From contig NZ_JABELE010000011.1 in NCBI RefSeq assembly GCF_013009345.1, forward strand, positions 54,187 to 118,186: a stretch of DNA of 64,000 nt. The letters are read 5' to 3'. The position numbers and the translations under genes are program-made. Below, piece by piece: positions 1-8,054 of this stretch. This DNA is from Acinetobacter geminorum (lineage in GTDB: Bacteria; Pseudomonadota; Gammaproteobacteria; Pseudomonadales; Moraxellaceae). Below the pieces are notes generated by a model, which ran no database searches, was not told where the DNA came from, and saw only the letters and a list, made by a program, of their open reading frames with translations. Every line of letters starts with the position of its first letter. The stretch's first letter is position 1.

Positions 1-2
1 TG

Positions 3-501
3 TTGGTAAAACCTCATTTAAGGTTTAAAGAGAGCTATAACAACTATATTAATGAATTAGCTGATGAAGAACGTTACCCCTTTGACAATGGAGTTTGACC
101 ATACAAATTTTGAATCATTTTTGAATAAACTGAGAGATTATGAAAAAGGGAAATCCCTAGAAGAAGGGCATGTTCCCAACATTACATATTGGTTAGTAGA
201 AGGTAATGAAATTATTGGCGCGTCTAACTTGCGACTTAAACTCAATGAACAGATTGAATATTGCGGTGGGCATATTGGTTTAGGTATTCGTCCTTCTAAA
301 CGCGGACAGAATTTTGGCTCGAAATTGTTAGAGCTTACAATTCTGGAGGCATGGAAGTTAGGCCTAACGGAGTTACATATACATTGTTATAAATCTAATT
401 TAGCTTCTGCAAAAACTATTCAAGCAAACAATGGTCGTCTTGATTCCGAAATTACTCTCAACCAAGTAGTTCAAAGGTATGTTGTGAATAAAACAGTATA
501 A
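3..501 (+). pseudogene. GNAT-family N-acetyltransferase, frameshifted near its N terminus
   Basis: The long downstream frame (ATG at 64) encodes a GNAT fold: a beta-rich centre, then a motif A region (GLGIRPSKRGQNFGSKLLE, about residues 72-90) that binds acetyl-CoA. The frame starting at TTG 3 reads LVKPHLRFKESYNNYINELADEERYPF and then runs into a stop at 93-95. Removing one base around 84 would join the two frames smoothly as ...YPF-TMEFDH. This suggests a one-base insertion rather than a true start at ATG 64, which follows a stop codon and has no clear ribosome binding site. The real gene may begin before the window. The substrate is unknown. A truncated protein from ATG 64 would lack the first helix. 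Confidence 0.7.
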
Positions 502-533
502 GAATTTTCTTTTAGATTATTTTTAAATGGCAA

Positions 534-664
534 TAAAAAAAGCCCGACATCCTGTCGAGCTTTTTCGTATTTGGTTGCTAGATATGACTCCTGTCGTATC
601 TCACGCTCCTGGTGCTTGAACCTATTATTGTTGTTTTATGTTCCGGAACATCCTGTTCCTGTAT
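534..664 (-). ncRNA. Candidate Gac/Rsm-type small RNA (CsrA/RsmA-titrating)
   Basis: Read on the minus strand, this stretch of about 131 nt has six GGA motifs, five of them as AGGA. Four lie in the loops of predicted hairpins: 645-659 (GGAACA/TGTTCC with GGA as loop), 602-614, 581-600 and the terminator 542-560 (GACA/TGTC with GGA as loop), which is followed by a T-run on the minus strand. A minus-strand -10 TAATAT lies at 671-676, with a weak -35 at 694-699 (17-bp spacing). This is the architecture of CsrB/RsmY/RsmZ RNAs, which sequester the translational repressor CsrA/RsmA. The terminator may serve both strands and also end the acetyltransferase transcript. There is no long ORF on this strand here. 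The function is inferred from architecture, not from sequence homology. Confidence 0.7.
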
Positions 665-720
665 GAGTTCATATTAGGAAAAAAGCAGGGTGTCGCCAAT
701 CCGCAAAATCCCTAAAAGTT

Positions 721-738
721 TGTAGGCTAAAGCGTACA
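721..738 (-). promoter_or_regulatory. GacA-like upstream activating sequence
   Basis: The 18-bp imperfect palindrome TGTAGGCTAAAGCGTACA matches the known GacA box TGTAAG-N6-CTTACA with one mismatch per half. Its centre is about 65 bp upstream of the predicted minus-strand small RNA start near 664, the spacing typical of rsmX/Y/Z promoters in Pseudomonas. It also lies just beyond the 3' end of the gene at 758-1099. Confidence 0.6.
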
Positions 739-757
739 AAAATGGGTATGGTTATCC

Positions 758-1099
758 TTATATAAACGGATTTTCAGTTTCCCAAGGCTTGCTGCTAAAA
801 ATAATCTGGCCATTTTCAACACAGAGGATCCATGTATAGAAATACTCTTCTCCTAATCCTCGGCATTCAAAATTTGCATTTGGAAATAGAGCGGTAATTT
901 TTTCTATGAGTTGTAAGCAATAAACTGGATCGACATTAAGGCCTGCCTGACCATTAGAAAAGGCATGTACTAAATCACCATAAACATCTTCGTGGATTGA
1001 ATCCTCCGTTAATATTTCTAGGATATTCTGCTTTTCAGTAGATAAATCAATCGTGTCAAAATCTGTATAACGGACTTGTAGTTCTGTATAAAAACTCAT
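758..1099 (-). CDS. Hypothetical protein, 113 aa
   Basis: This is a small acidic soluble protein without a signal peptide or membrane segment. It is rich in aromatic residues near the C terminus (YFYTWILCVENGQIIFSSKPWE). I do not recognise the family. The size, acidity and proximity to a type VI cassette would fit an immunity-type protein, but nothing in the sequence proves this. It starts at ATG 1099. Downstream it runs toward the GacA-like box and the small RNA on the same strand. Confidence 0.6.
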   Translation of the reverse strand: MSFYTELQVRYTDFDTIDLSTEKQNILEILTEDSIHEDVYGDLVHAFSNGQAGLNVDPVYCLQLIEKITALFPNANFECRGLGEEYFYTWILCVENGQIIFSSKPWETENPFI

Positions 1100-1319
1100 T
1101 TTTATTAGCTCTATGATATTAGTGATGAGAAATACTACTTATTAAACATGACTTTATCGTTAAAAACGAGCTGAGTATAGAAATATCTAAACTATAAGAA
1201 TTCAAATTTCTTAAAAATATTCTTCTTTAGGCCTCTGCGCCGCAACAGACCTTAATCTTTTGCGCTGATTTAAAGTAATAAACTATTGCGGCACAGAGAT
1301 AAAGAGCTAAGCCAAACGC

Positions 1320-1604
1320 TTAGCCCATACTACTTTTGTCACACCGCTGCATGACGCTAAAGAAAGTAGGGGCAAAGTCCCGTGGGAGAACAGGACTTTG
1401 CAAACTGACATGTTCTAGGCGCTGCATCAGCTTAGGTGAGTAAGCTTGCTCAAGTCGCTGGTAAATACATTCGCAACTGGTTTTGGTGTGTCTACCTGAC
1501 AGGCAAATTTTTTCAAACTCCTGCTGAGTGTGTAGGTTACAACCCGAAATACCCAAACTACCTAGAACGAAACTTAAAGCCAAAATAGGTTTATAAATTG
1601 TCAT
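1320..1604 (-). CDS. Small putative lipoprotein, 94 aa
   Basis: The N terminus is a lipoprotein signal: charged start, hydrophobic stretch (ILALSFVLGSLGISGC) and a lipobox-like GISGC with the acylated cysteine at about residue 22. Further cysteines follow (KICL, CECIY, QRCDK) and could form disulfides in the periplasm. The mature part is short and I do not recognise the family. It is monocistronic, with AT-rich DNA upstream. Confidence 0.65.
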   Translation of the reverse strand: MTIYKPILALSFVLGSLGISGCNLHTQQEFEKICLSGRHTKTSCECIYQRLEQAYSPKLMQRLEHVSLQSPVLPRDFAPTFFSVMQRCDKSSMG

Positions 1605-1861
1605 ATTATTCTCATAATGATTTATATCTATGTGTAGAATAAAAATATAATTAGTTTGAAGTTTAAAATAATTTTTAGGTAATAATTAACCCTCCCATGT
1701 ATATAGGAAAATAAAATAATTAAATTTTTAAAATAAAAGTAATTTATAAATTTAAAAAATAGACAATAGAAAACCTAAATTTCAAATAAATAAAATGATT
1801 AAGCAGGAGAGGGAATAAGTTTGAAAAATATCATGGTCAACTCCTTATAATTTATGGAGTC
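1605..1861. other. AT-rich intergenic stretch
   Basis: This very AT-rich sequence lies between the small lipoprotein gene and the structured RNA at 1862-2087. I see no ORF or strong promoter in it. If the structured RNA is an OMEGA-type RNA, its 5' guide would be encoded just upstream of 1862. Confidence 0.5.
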
Positions 1862-2087
1862 CTACTACCAGATTACCGCGAATTAATTTATGGTGGTAGA
1901 ACGGAAAGGGGTTGACAGACTGGGATCCATAGAACCAGCACGCACGGGGCGTCCCCCAACCGTCCTACCGCAAAGAAGGGGGACGCAAGGGTCCAGCGAA
2001 TTATAGCAGAACTATAATCCGTGGTGGATCAGCGGTCTGTCAAAACCGACTGGCAATGTAGGCCAGCAACGAGATAATAATCGGTGA
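1862..2087 (+). ncRNA. HEARO/OMEGA-like structured RNA, stand-alone
   Basis: A GC-rich island in AT-rich DNA contains many nested complementary segments. They are 1862-1870/1891-1899 (one wobble), 1912-1920/2035-2043 (TTGACAGAC/GTCTGTCAA), 1924-1929/2025-2030 (GATCCA/TGGATC), 1950-1957/1978-1985 (CGTCCCCC/GGGGGACG), 2000-2006/2012-2018 (ATTATAG/CTATAAT) and 2050-2054/2062-2066 (CTGGC/GCCAG). A GTGA at 2084-2087 follows. From memory, HEARO (OMEGA) RNAs of the IscB/IsrB nucleases share this closed multi-helix form, the motif AAAACCGACTGGC and an ATGA/GTGA junction. No IscB-type ORF adjoins it, so it would be an ORF-less copy. The orientation is chosen from these motifs. The family assignment is tentative; the presence of structure is clear. 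Confidence 0.55.
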
Positions 2088-2263
2088 TTTTAATTACGTC
2101 AATTTAATATTTAAAATATTTTTGATTTAATAATAAAACTAAATTTGTTTTTAAAATAATAGAATTAATATTTAAATTTAATTAGAAAAAATAAATAATA
2201 AAATAATCTTATTAATAATAGGGTTTAGTATCTTATAAATAGAACTATTATAGGGGTGGCTGC

Positions 2264-2956
2264 CTATTCTAAACTTTTAAGCATTTCTTTAGCATCTACA
2301 TCGCCTGCATCGGCAGCTTGCTGAAACCATTTCTTTGCCAGTTGTGGGTTTTTCGGCGTGCCTTCACCATTTAAATACATCTGGGCCAAGTTGTACTGAG
2401 CATCACTTTCATTGTGCTCAGCCGCTTTGGTGTACCATTTAAGTGCCTGCTCATTGCTTTGTGAGACGCCGTGACCTTTTTTATATAGATGAGCTAAATT
2501 ATATTCTGCGGGTGGGTAGCCTTGCTTGGCAGCACGACTGAACCACTCAAACGCCTTTCCATAATCTTGCGCGGTTCCTTCACCTCTGTCATATAGCACC
2601 CCTAAGTTATATTGCGCTTTCGCATGGTCCTTGGCCGCAGCCTTAGTAAAATAATCAAAAGCGCGCTTGGCATCTTTTTCGACGCCCGTGCCTGTGTAAT
2701 ACATCATCCCTAAACTATATTTTGCCCCCATACTTCCATTTTGATCAGCCACAGTTAGCCATTTAAACGCTTGTTCATAGTTTTTAACAACGCCTTGTTC
2801 GCCACTTAAAAGCATCATCCCTAAATGATATTGAGCAACGGATTGCCCTTGTTCTGCACGATATTGAATATCGGCCACGCTCGGTTCAGCAAATGCTGAA
2901 GAATGAATAGAGAAAATCATCGTAAATATATAAAAAGCAGACTTTTTTATTTTCAT
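2264..2956 (-). CDS. Secreted Sel1-repeat (TPR-like) protein
   Basis: The 230-aa protein has a signal peptide (KIKKSAFYIFTMIFSIHSSAFA) with cleavage near AFA-EP. It then has five Sel1-like repeats of about 36 residues, each with the pattern A-x2-LG-x-(M/L)-Y-x2-G-x-G-x5-A-x2-W. The repeats start at roughly residues 38, 74, 110, 146 and 182 and should form an alpha-solenoid in the periplasm. Sel1 proteins are protein-protein interaction scaffolds. It starts at ATG 2956 and is divergent from the VgrG gene, with AT-rich DNA between them. The partner is unknown; a link to the neighbouring type VI genes is only positional. Confidence 0.85.
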   Translation of the reverse strand: MKIKKSAFYIFTMIFSIHSSAFAEPSVADIQYRAEQGQSVAQYHLGMMLLSGEQGVVKNYEQAFKWLTVADQNGSMGAKYSLGMMYYTGTGVEKDAKRAFDYFTKAAAKDHAKAQYNLGVLYDRGEGTAQDYGKAFEWFSRAAKQGYPPAEYNLAHLYKKGHGVSQSNEQALKWYTKAAEHNESDAQYNLAQMYLNGEGTPKNPQLAKKWFQQAADAGDVDAKEMLKSLE

Positions 2957-3217
2957 ATCCCATCCTGAATTTTATTAATTTGAGTAGTTGATTTCTTTAA
3001 TATCTATTTGAATATAAAAGAAAAATATTAAATATATTTGGCTGATTTATAGTGCTTTAAAATGATCTGATTTTACGGTTTAAATACCTATTTAATAAGA
3101 AATTAACCTAAAACTGCATATTTAGACTAGTTACATTTTGAAAATGAGTATAGATAGACAGATTAGTCTTTTTTTAATTAAAATGCGGCCTAAATATAAG
3201 TTTGATTGATAATAAAA

Positions 3218-6016
3218 ATGCAGATGAGTGTGTCGAGTATATTGGAGCGTTTAGGCCTTGTTTCACAAAATCGCGCTGTTCATATCCAATTCTCAAATCA
3301 GTCTTTAAATCAGCAAGTCTTCTTACAACGTATTGAGGGCGAGCATACGCTCAACCAAGGTAGCGTTGCTGAATTACTGTGTCTGTCGACAAACGCACAT
3401 ATTGCATTAAAACAATTTATTGGCTGTCAGGTTGCTGTCGATCAGGTGACAGATACAGGCCAATTCTTTAGAACCACGGGCATTATTACAGAAGCAAGCC
3501 AAGGTCAAAGTGACGGCTCACTCACCATTTATAACCTCACCTTAAAAGACCCAACTGCACTCTGGCATAAACGCCGTAATAGCCGCGTGTTTATGAACAA
3601 AAGCGTGCGGGACATTAGCGAAATTTTATTTAAAGAATGGCAAGGTAAAAGCCCGTTATTTGCCTCAAGCTTAACGCTCGACACGGCAGGCTTAACGAAA
3701 GACTACGATGTGCGTCCATTTGTGATGCAGTCAAACGAAAGCGATTATGACTTTTTAACCCGTTTGTGGCGTAGCGAAGGCATTAACTGGTTAGTCGATG
3801 AATCGCAACTTTTGGTCGCTGACCCGAATGCTTCCATTCAGCCACAAGTGTTACGTTTAATTGATGATAACCAAAACTATCAGGCGCTTGAACGCCGTAG
3901 CCTACGTTACCAACGCAGCAGTGCCACAGAACAGTTTGATACCATTACCCAAGTCAAGGCAGAGCGCCGCTTACAACCAACTTCGGTACATGTGCAACGT
4001 TGGCAAGCCGATGCTTTGCAACAAGAAGAAGGCAGTGGCAGTGTACAAGGCACGCAAAAGCACAGCGAACACTATGACAATGCGAGCTTGAATCTTGAAG
4101 ATGCATGGCACGTTAGCCCCGCTTGGATGCAGGACTTAAACGGTGAAGACCAAGCCACAGCTTCAGGTAATAGCCAGATTGAACAGCTTAACCAGCACAT
4201 GAATGCTTACCATCACCTGAGTTCGAAACAGTTTACCGTTTCAGGTAACGTCCGTGATGCACAGGTCGGTTACTGGTTTGAGCTGAATGACCACCCTGAA
4301 CTTGAACGACACGACAGTGCTGATAAAGAATTCTTAATCTTAAGCAAGCACTACTATAACCAAAATAATTTACCGAAAGAATTACAACAGCAACTTGAGC
4401 GACTATTACCAAAAGACAAGCTCAAGGCAGCCGAACTCGACAACCAAAACCCTGAGCAGCGCCACTTTGCTGAGCTGAACGTGGTTCGTCGCAATATTAA
4501 AGCTGTCCCTGAATATAGCCCGTTAGAACACCGACCAGCAGCTTACCCACAGCGTGCTAAAGTGGTGGGATTAGAGGGCGAAAGCATTCATGTCGATCAA
4601 TGGGGACGCATTAAAGTCCGTTTCTTGTTTACCAGAACAGATGATCATAGCCATGACGGTGGAGTAGGAAGTAACGACAATGACACTGACTCGGCTTGGG
4701 TCGATGTACTCACCCCTTGGGCGGGCGCAGGTTATGGCGCACGCTTCTTACCACGTGTGGGTGAGATCGTGGTCATCGACTTCTTTGACGGCAATATTGA
4801 CCGCCCGTTTGTGGTGGGCCGTATTCATGAAGCCGAACGCCACCCAACTCAGTTTGACCAGAAAGGCCAGCTACCTGACACTAAAAAACTCAGCGGCATC
4901 CGCTCCGAAGAAGTCGATGGTAAAGGCTTTAACCAGCTACGCTTTGATGACACCACGGGACAAATCAGTGCCCAGCTACAAAGTAGCCATGCAGCCAGCC
5001 AATTAAACTTAGGTAACTTAAGCCATCCAAAAGACAAGGCAGAAAGTGATGGACGAGGTGAAGGTTTTGAACTTAGAACAGACCAGTGGGGAGCGGTGCG
5101 AGCTGGCAGTGGTTTACTCGTTAGTACCCACAAACAGGATCAAGCTCAAGGTGTACACTTAGACGCAGCTGAGGCTAAACAACAAATCGAAGGTGGTCTC
5201 AACAATGCCAAGGCACTCAGTGAAGTTGCTAAAAATCAGCAAACTGACCCGTTAGAAAATTTAGAAAACTTAAAATCTTTTATTGAAAAACTTGAGCAGC
5301 AAGACAACGCAAAAGCTAAAACGTTTAAAGAAGCGATTATGCTGCTGGCGAGCCCAAATAGCGTCGCGCTGAGCAGTAATGAAGATATTCACCTCAGCGC
5401 AGATGGGCAGCTCAACCAAACTGCTGGAGACAGCATTAATCTGTCTACACAAAAGAACTTGATTGCACATGCTCAAAATAAAATTAGCCTTTTTGCGGCT
5501 CAAGAAGGGGCAAGACTCTATGCAGGTAAAGGCAAAGTTGAGATACAGGCTCAAGGTGACGGAGCAGATTTAATTGCCCGTAAAGCTGTGCAGGTGATTT
5601 CGACTGAAGACAAAATTGAAGCGACTGCAGCCAAAGAAATTGTACTCACCGCAGGCGGCTCTCAAGTCAAAATTACCGGTTCAGGTATTTTTATGACCAC
5701 AGGTGGTAAGTTTGAGGTGAAGGCTGGGCAGCATTTGTTTATGGGAGGCGGGAGTGTGAATAGTTCATTGCCGCAATTACCTGAAACTGATAATCCTTTT
5801 GTGCTTCAGTATTTAGTCAAGAATAAAGAAAATCAGGTAATGTCTGGAAAGCCTTATATCTTCTTGGATGAAGAGGGAAATGTTCATAGAGGAATAACAG
5901 ATAAAGATGGATTTATGAAGCTAAAAACAACATCAGCTTCACAGAACATTACTACAAGAGTCATGATGAATGAAATTGAACAGGCAGATGAAGAAGAGGC
6001 TGGGACAGAGGAATGA
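3218..6016 (+). CDS. vgrG: Type VI secretion spike protein VgrG
   Basis: This protein of about 932 aa has the VgrG layout. An N-terminal gp27-like region (to about 390) contains the family hallmark ...VRPFVMQSNESDYDFLTRLWRSEGINW. It is followed by a gp5/OB-fold segment (EHRPAAYPQRAKVVG to FLPRVGEIVVIDFFDGNIDRPFVVGRIH) and a beta-helical needle with a DUF2345-type region. A C-terminal extension of about 80 residues (QYLVKNKENQVMSGKPYIFLDEEGN) probably docks cargo. VgrG trimers tip the Hcp tube and carry effectors out of the cell. ATG 3218 or 3224 are both possible starts; an upstream TTG at 3206 is less likely. The stop overlaps the next gene by 4 bp (ATGA). No tss core genes are in the window, so the secretion machine is encoded elsewhere. 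Confidence 0.95.
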   Translation: MQMSVSSILERLGLVSQNRAVHIQFSNQSLNQQVFLQRIEGEHTLNQGSVAELLCLSTNAHIALKQFIGCQVAVDQVTDTGQFFRTTGIITEASQGQSDGSLTIYNLTLKDPTALWHKRRNSRVFMNKSVRDISEILFKEWQGKSPLFASSLTLDTAGLTKDYDVRPFVMQSNESDYDFLTRLWRSEGINWLVDESQLLVADPNASIQPQVLRLIDDNQNYQALERRSLRYQRSSATEQFDTITQVKAERRLQPTSVHVQRWQADALQQEEGSGSVQGTQKHSEHYDNASLNLEDAWHVSPAWMQDLNGEDQATASGNSQIEQLNQHMNAYHHLSSKQFTVSGNVRDAQVGYWFELNDHPELERHDSADKEFLILSKHYYNQNNLPKELQQQLERLLPKDKLKAAELDNQNPEQRHFAELNVVRRNIKAVPEYSPLEHRPAAYPQRAKVVGLEGESIHVDQWGRIKVRFLFTRTDDHSHDGGVGSNDNDTDSAWVDVLTPWAGAGYGARFLPRVGEIVVIDFFDGNIDRPFVVGRIHEAERHPTQFDQKGQLPDTKKLSGIRSEEVDGKGFNQLRFDDTTGQISAQLQSSHAASQLNLGNLSHPKDKAESDGRGEGFELRTDQWGAVRAGSGLLVSTHKQDQAQGVHLDAAEAKQQIEGGLNNAKALSEVAKNQQTDPLENLENLKSFIEKLEQQDNAKAKTFKEAIMLLASPNSVALSSNEDIHLSADGQLNQTAGDSINLSTQKNLIAHAQNKISLFAAQEGARLYAGKGKVEIQAQGDGADLIARKAVQVISTEDKIEATAAKEIVLTAGGSQVKITGSGIFMTTGGKFEVKAGQHLFMGGGSVNSSLPQLPETDNPFVLQYLVKNKENQVMSGKPYIFLDEEGNVHRGITDKDGFMKLKTTSASQNITTRVMMNEIEQADEEEAGTEE

Positions 6017-7416
6017 GTGCATATTTCAGTCGTTTAAAGCTTAATGTTCAAGCTCCATTAAAGTTAAAAGATTTAACTTATAAATTTGTTGTAACGACCA
6101 ATGGTAATAAGACAAAAATAGTTTTCGATGGTCGTTTTAATGAGCAGGGTTTAACAAGTTGGACTCAAATTAATAATTTAAACACCACTTTAATTTATGA
6201 AATTTATCTACGTGGAGAACTTTTGCAGAAAGTTTCTGTAAAAGCATACCCAGATAGGAAAACACATAGTATTTATACGATTAAAACAACGACTGAAATT
6301 ACAAAGAAAGTTAAAGAAAATATTAAAGAAATCTATCTCAATGATGGAGAAGTGGCTTGGTATCTGATTAAAAAAACTGAAACGATGGCTGATTGGTCGA
6401 AACGTGTATATAAAAAACCGTTGTCAGCATCTGATTGGGATGTTCTTCGTGCAAATAATCCGCATATTAAAAATATGGCGCCTATTCGTATCTTAACTCC
6501 TGGGCAAGTTATTATTTTATCAAACTCTACAACAGCTAAAGAATTGCAAAAATATAAAAAGGAAGCACAAGAGGCCCAAAAGAAATTAGATGAAATGAAA
6601 AGGGACAAAAATTTTGATGAGCAATTTTTTGCTCAAAATTATGAGTTTCTTTATGATGCTATGGCGGACAACCGAACTCAACTAACAAATAAAAATATCT
6701 TTGAAAACAACGATCACCCTCTGGTTAAAAAATTTGATAAGGATGCTAATGATAGTGAAAGTGCTTGGGGAGCAATTGCTAAAGGTGGAATTGATGCAAC
6801 TTTAGCATTCCATGAAGGTACAGTGACTAAAATGAATAAAATTCATGGTGAATTAGCACTAAAAATGGCTGAAGAAAGAGCAAAAGGTTTAGGTTTAGCT
6901 AATCCAAAGAACTTTAAAGCGTTTAGAAATAAATATAAAGATTTATACAGACAGCTAGATCAGGTGTATGCAAAAGGGGTTTTTAAATGGGATCAGTCTA
7001 TTAAAACCAATAATATGCGACGTATTATTAATCAATCTTCATTAGCTAGGGGGACTACTTACAAAGGTGGAATGAAAGAATATGTCGAGAAAATGACTGA
7101 ATTAGGAAAAATGAGTAAAGTAATAAAAGGTGGAGGATACTTATTTTTAGCCCTAGATATTTATAATGCTGGTGATGCTATTGCCAGTGCAAAACCTGAG
7201 GAAAAAACTAAAACAACTGTAGTCGAAACCTCTAAACTTGCTGGAGGGTTAGCTGGTGGTGCACTTGGGGCTTTTATTGTATTAACTGTTGCTAGTGGAG
7301 GTACATCTTTGATTGTTTTAGGTGTGGCTGCTGGAGTTTCGGCAGGAGTTGGTTGGGCAGGAGGTGAAGGTGCAGGGCTAATTACAGAATATATATATGA
7401 TAGAGTGAATAAATGA
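6013..7416 (+). CDS. Putative VgrG-linked T6SS effector with LysM-like segment and glycine-rich membrane tail
   Basis: The 467-aa protein starts inside the vgrG stop codon, which implies translational coupling. Residues 1-100 look beta-rich. Residues about 115-178 (WYLIKKTETMADWSKRVYK...VLRANNPHI...PGQVIIL) resemble a LysM or tail-hub fold. A coiled coil follows (about 180-205), then a helical middle. The C terminus (about 403-455) holds two hydrophobic glycine- and alanine-rich segments (GGLAGGALGAFIVLTVASGG; LGVAAGVSAGVGWAGG), like pore-forming or membrane-inserting toxins. No catalytic motif of known effector enzymes is visible. The next gene overlaps and encodes a membrane protein, as expected if it protects against a membrane toxin. 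The effector role is inferred from context; the toxic activity is unknown. Confidence 0.7.
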   Translation: MSAYFSRLKLNVQAPLKLKDLTYKFVVTTNGNKTKIVFDGRFNEQGLTSWTQINNLNTTLIYEIYLRGELLQKVSVKAYPDRKTHSIYTIKTTTEITKKVKENIKEIYLNDGEVAWYLIKKTETMADWSKRVYKKPLSASDWDVLRANNPHIKNMAPIRILTPGQVIILSNSTTAKELQKYKKEAQEAQKKLDEMKRDKNFDEQFFAQNYEFLYDAMADNRTQLTNKNIFENNDHPLVKKFDKDANDSESAWGAIAKGGIDATLAFHEGTVTKMNKIHGELALKMAEERAKGLGLANPKNFKAFRNKYKDLYRQLDQVYAKGVFKWDQSIKTNNMRRIINQSSLARGTTYKGGMKEYVEKMTELGKMSKVIKGGGYLFLALDIYNAGDAIASAKPEEKTKTTVVETSKLAGGLAGGALGAFIVLTVASGGTSLIVLGVAAGVSAGVGWAGGEGAGLITEYIYDRVNK

Positions 7417-7844
7417 GTAATTTTATTAATTTAATTATAGAAGATAATAAGTTTTTCTATGCTGCTGTTTCATTTTTATTTCTGTTTCTATTTTTCTTTT
7501 TTTATTTGTTGCAATATATTTATATATCTTATAATTTAAAAGGAATCTGTAAAATTATTTTTGGCGATGAAAGTCACTTTACGCTTCCATTAGAACCTTT
7601 TAATTGTTTTTTTATTAGTGTCTTGCCTATAGTTTTTTGGCGTGAAATATTAAATATAAAAAAAGAAATAAATTTTAAAAAACTTTATGGAAAAGAATTT
7701 TATTATCCAATGAGTAAGTCTCAACTCAATAAAATGTTAAATCAATATCCTAAATTTTTTCTTATTCAATACATAATATATTTATCAGTAATACTTTGGG
7801 CTATATTTATGATAATAGCATGTATTTTGATAAAATTTTTTTAA
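7413..7844 (+). CDS. Putative membrane immunity protein for the T6SS effector
   Basis: This 143-aa protein starts within the stop of the upstream effector gene (ATGA overlap). Hydrophobic segments at about residues 12-38 and 115-142, and a weaker one around 62-75, suggest an inner-membrane protein with a lysine-rich cytoplasmic or periplasmic middle. The base composition is more AT-rich than the vgrG gene, a common mark of recently acquired effector-immunity pairs. I do not recognise the family. The immunity role is inferred from overlap, order and membrane topology. Confidence 0.6.
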   Translation: MSNFINLIIEDNKFFYAAVSFLFLFLFFFFYLLQYIYISYNLKGICKIIFGDESHFTLPLEPFNCFFISVLPIVFWREILNIKKEINFKKLYGKEFYYPMSKSQLNKMLNQYPKFFLIQYIIYLSVILWAIFMIIACILIKFF

Positions 7845-7864
7845 ATTAAATATTTGGTATTTGA

Positions 7865-8029
7865 ATACTTAAAGAAAAGGTCAGAAAAGCAGCTGAAAAA
7901 TATCACCGTTTAATGCCTGATGAAAAAGGTCGGCTATTTTTACAACAAGAATTGAAAACTATTTCTTCATCGGGAAATAGTAAAGCCGATTTTAAAATAC
8001 ATTCAAGTAGTAATGAAGGGAAGGTGTGA
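7865..8029 (+). pseudogene. 3' remnant of a lost gene, probably an effector
   Basis: An open frame without a good start reads ILKEKVRKAAEKYHRLMPDE...SSSNEGKV and stops at 8027-8029. It is helical and charged at first, then serine- and lysine-rich. It follows a stop codon at 7862-7864 and precedes a lipoprotein gene. This is the pattern left when the 5' part of an effector gene is swapped out and its tail and immunity gene stay behind. The identity of the parent gene is unknown. Confidence 0.45.
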
Positions 8030-8054
8030 TGCTAGACAAGGCTGGAAACTTATT

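Noticed and set aside
1862..2087. 6S RNA, tmRNA or RNase P as identity of the structured RNA
   Set aside because: The hallmark segments of these RNAs are absent; the multi-helix form and GTGA end fit HEARO better.
3861..5554. Several 76-108 codon frames inside vgrG on both strands
   Set aside because: All are shadows of the vgrG reading frame, whose codon pattern and domains are clear.
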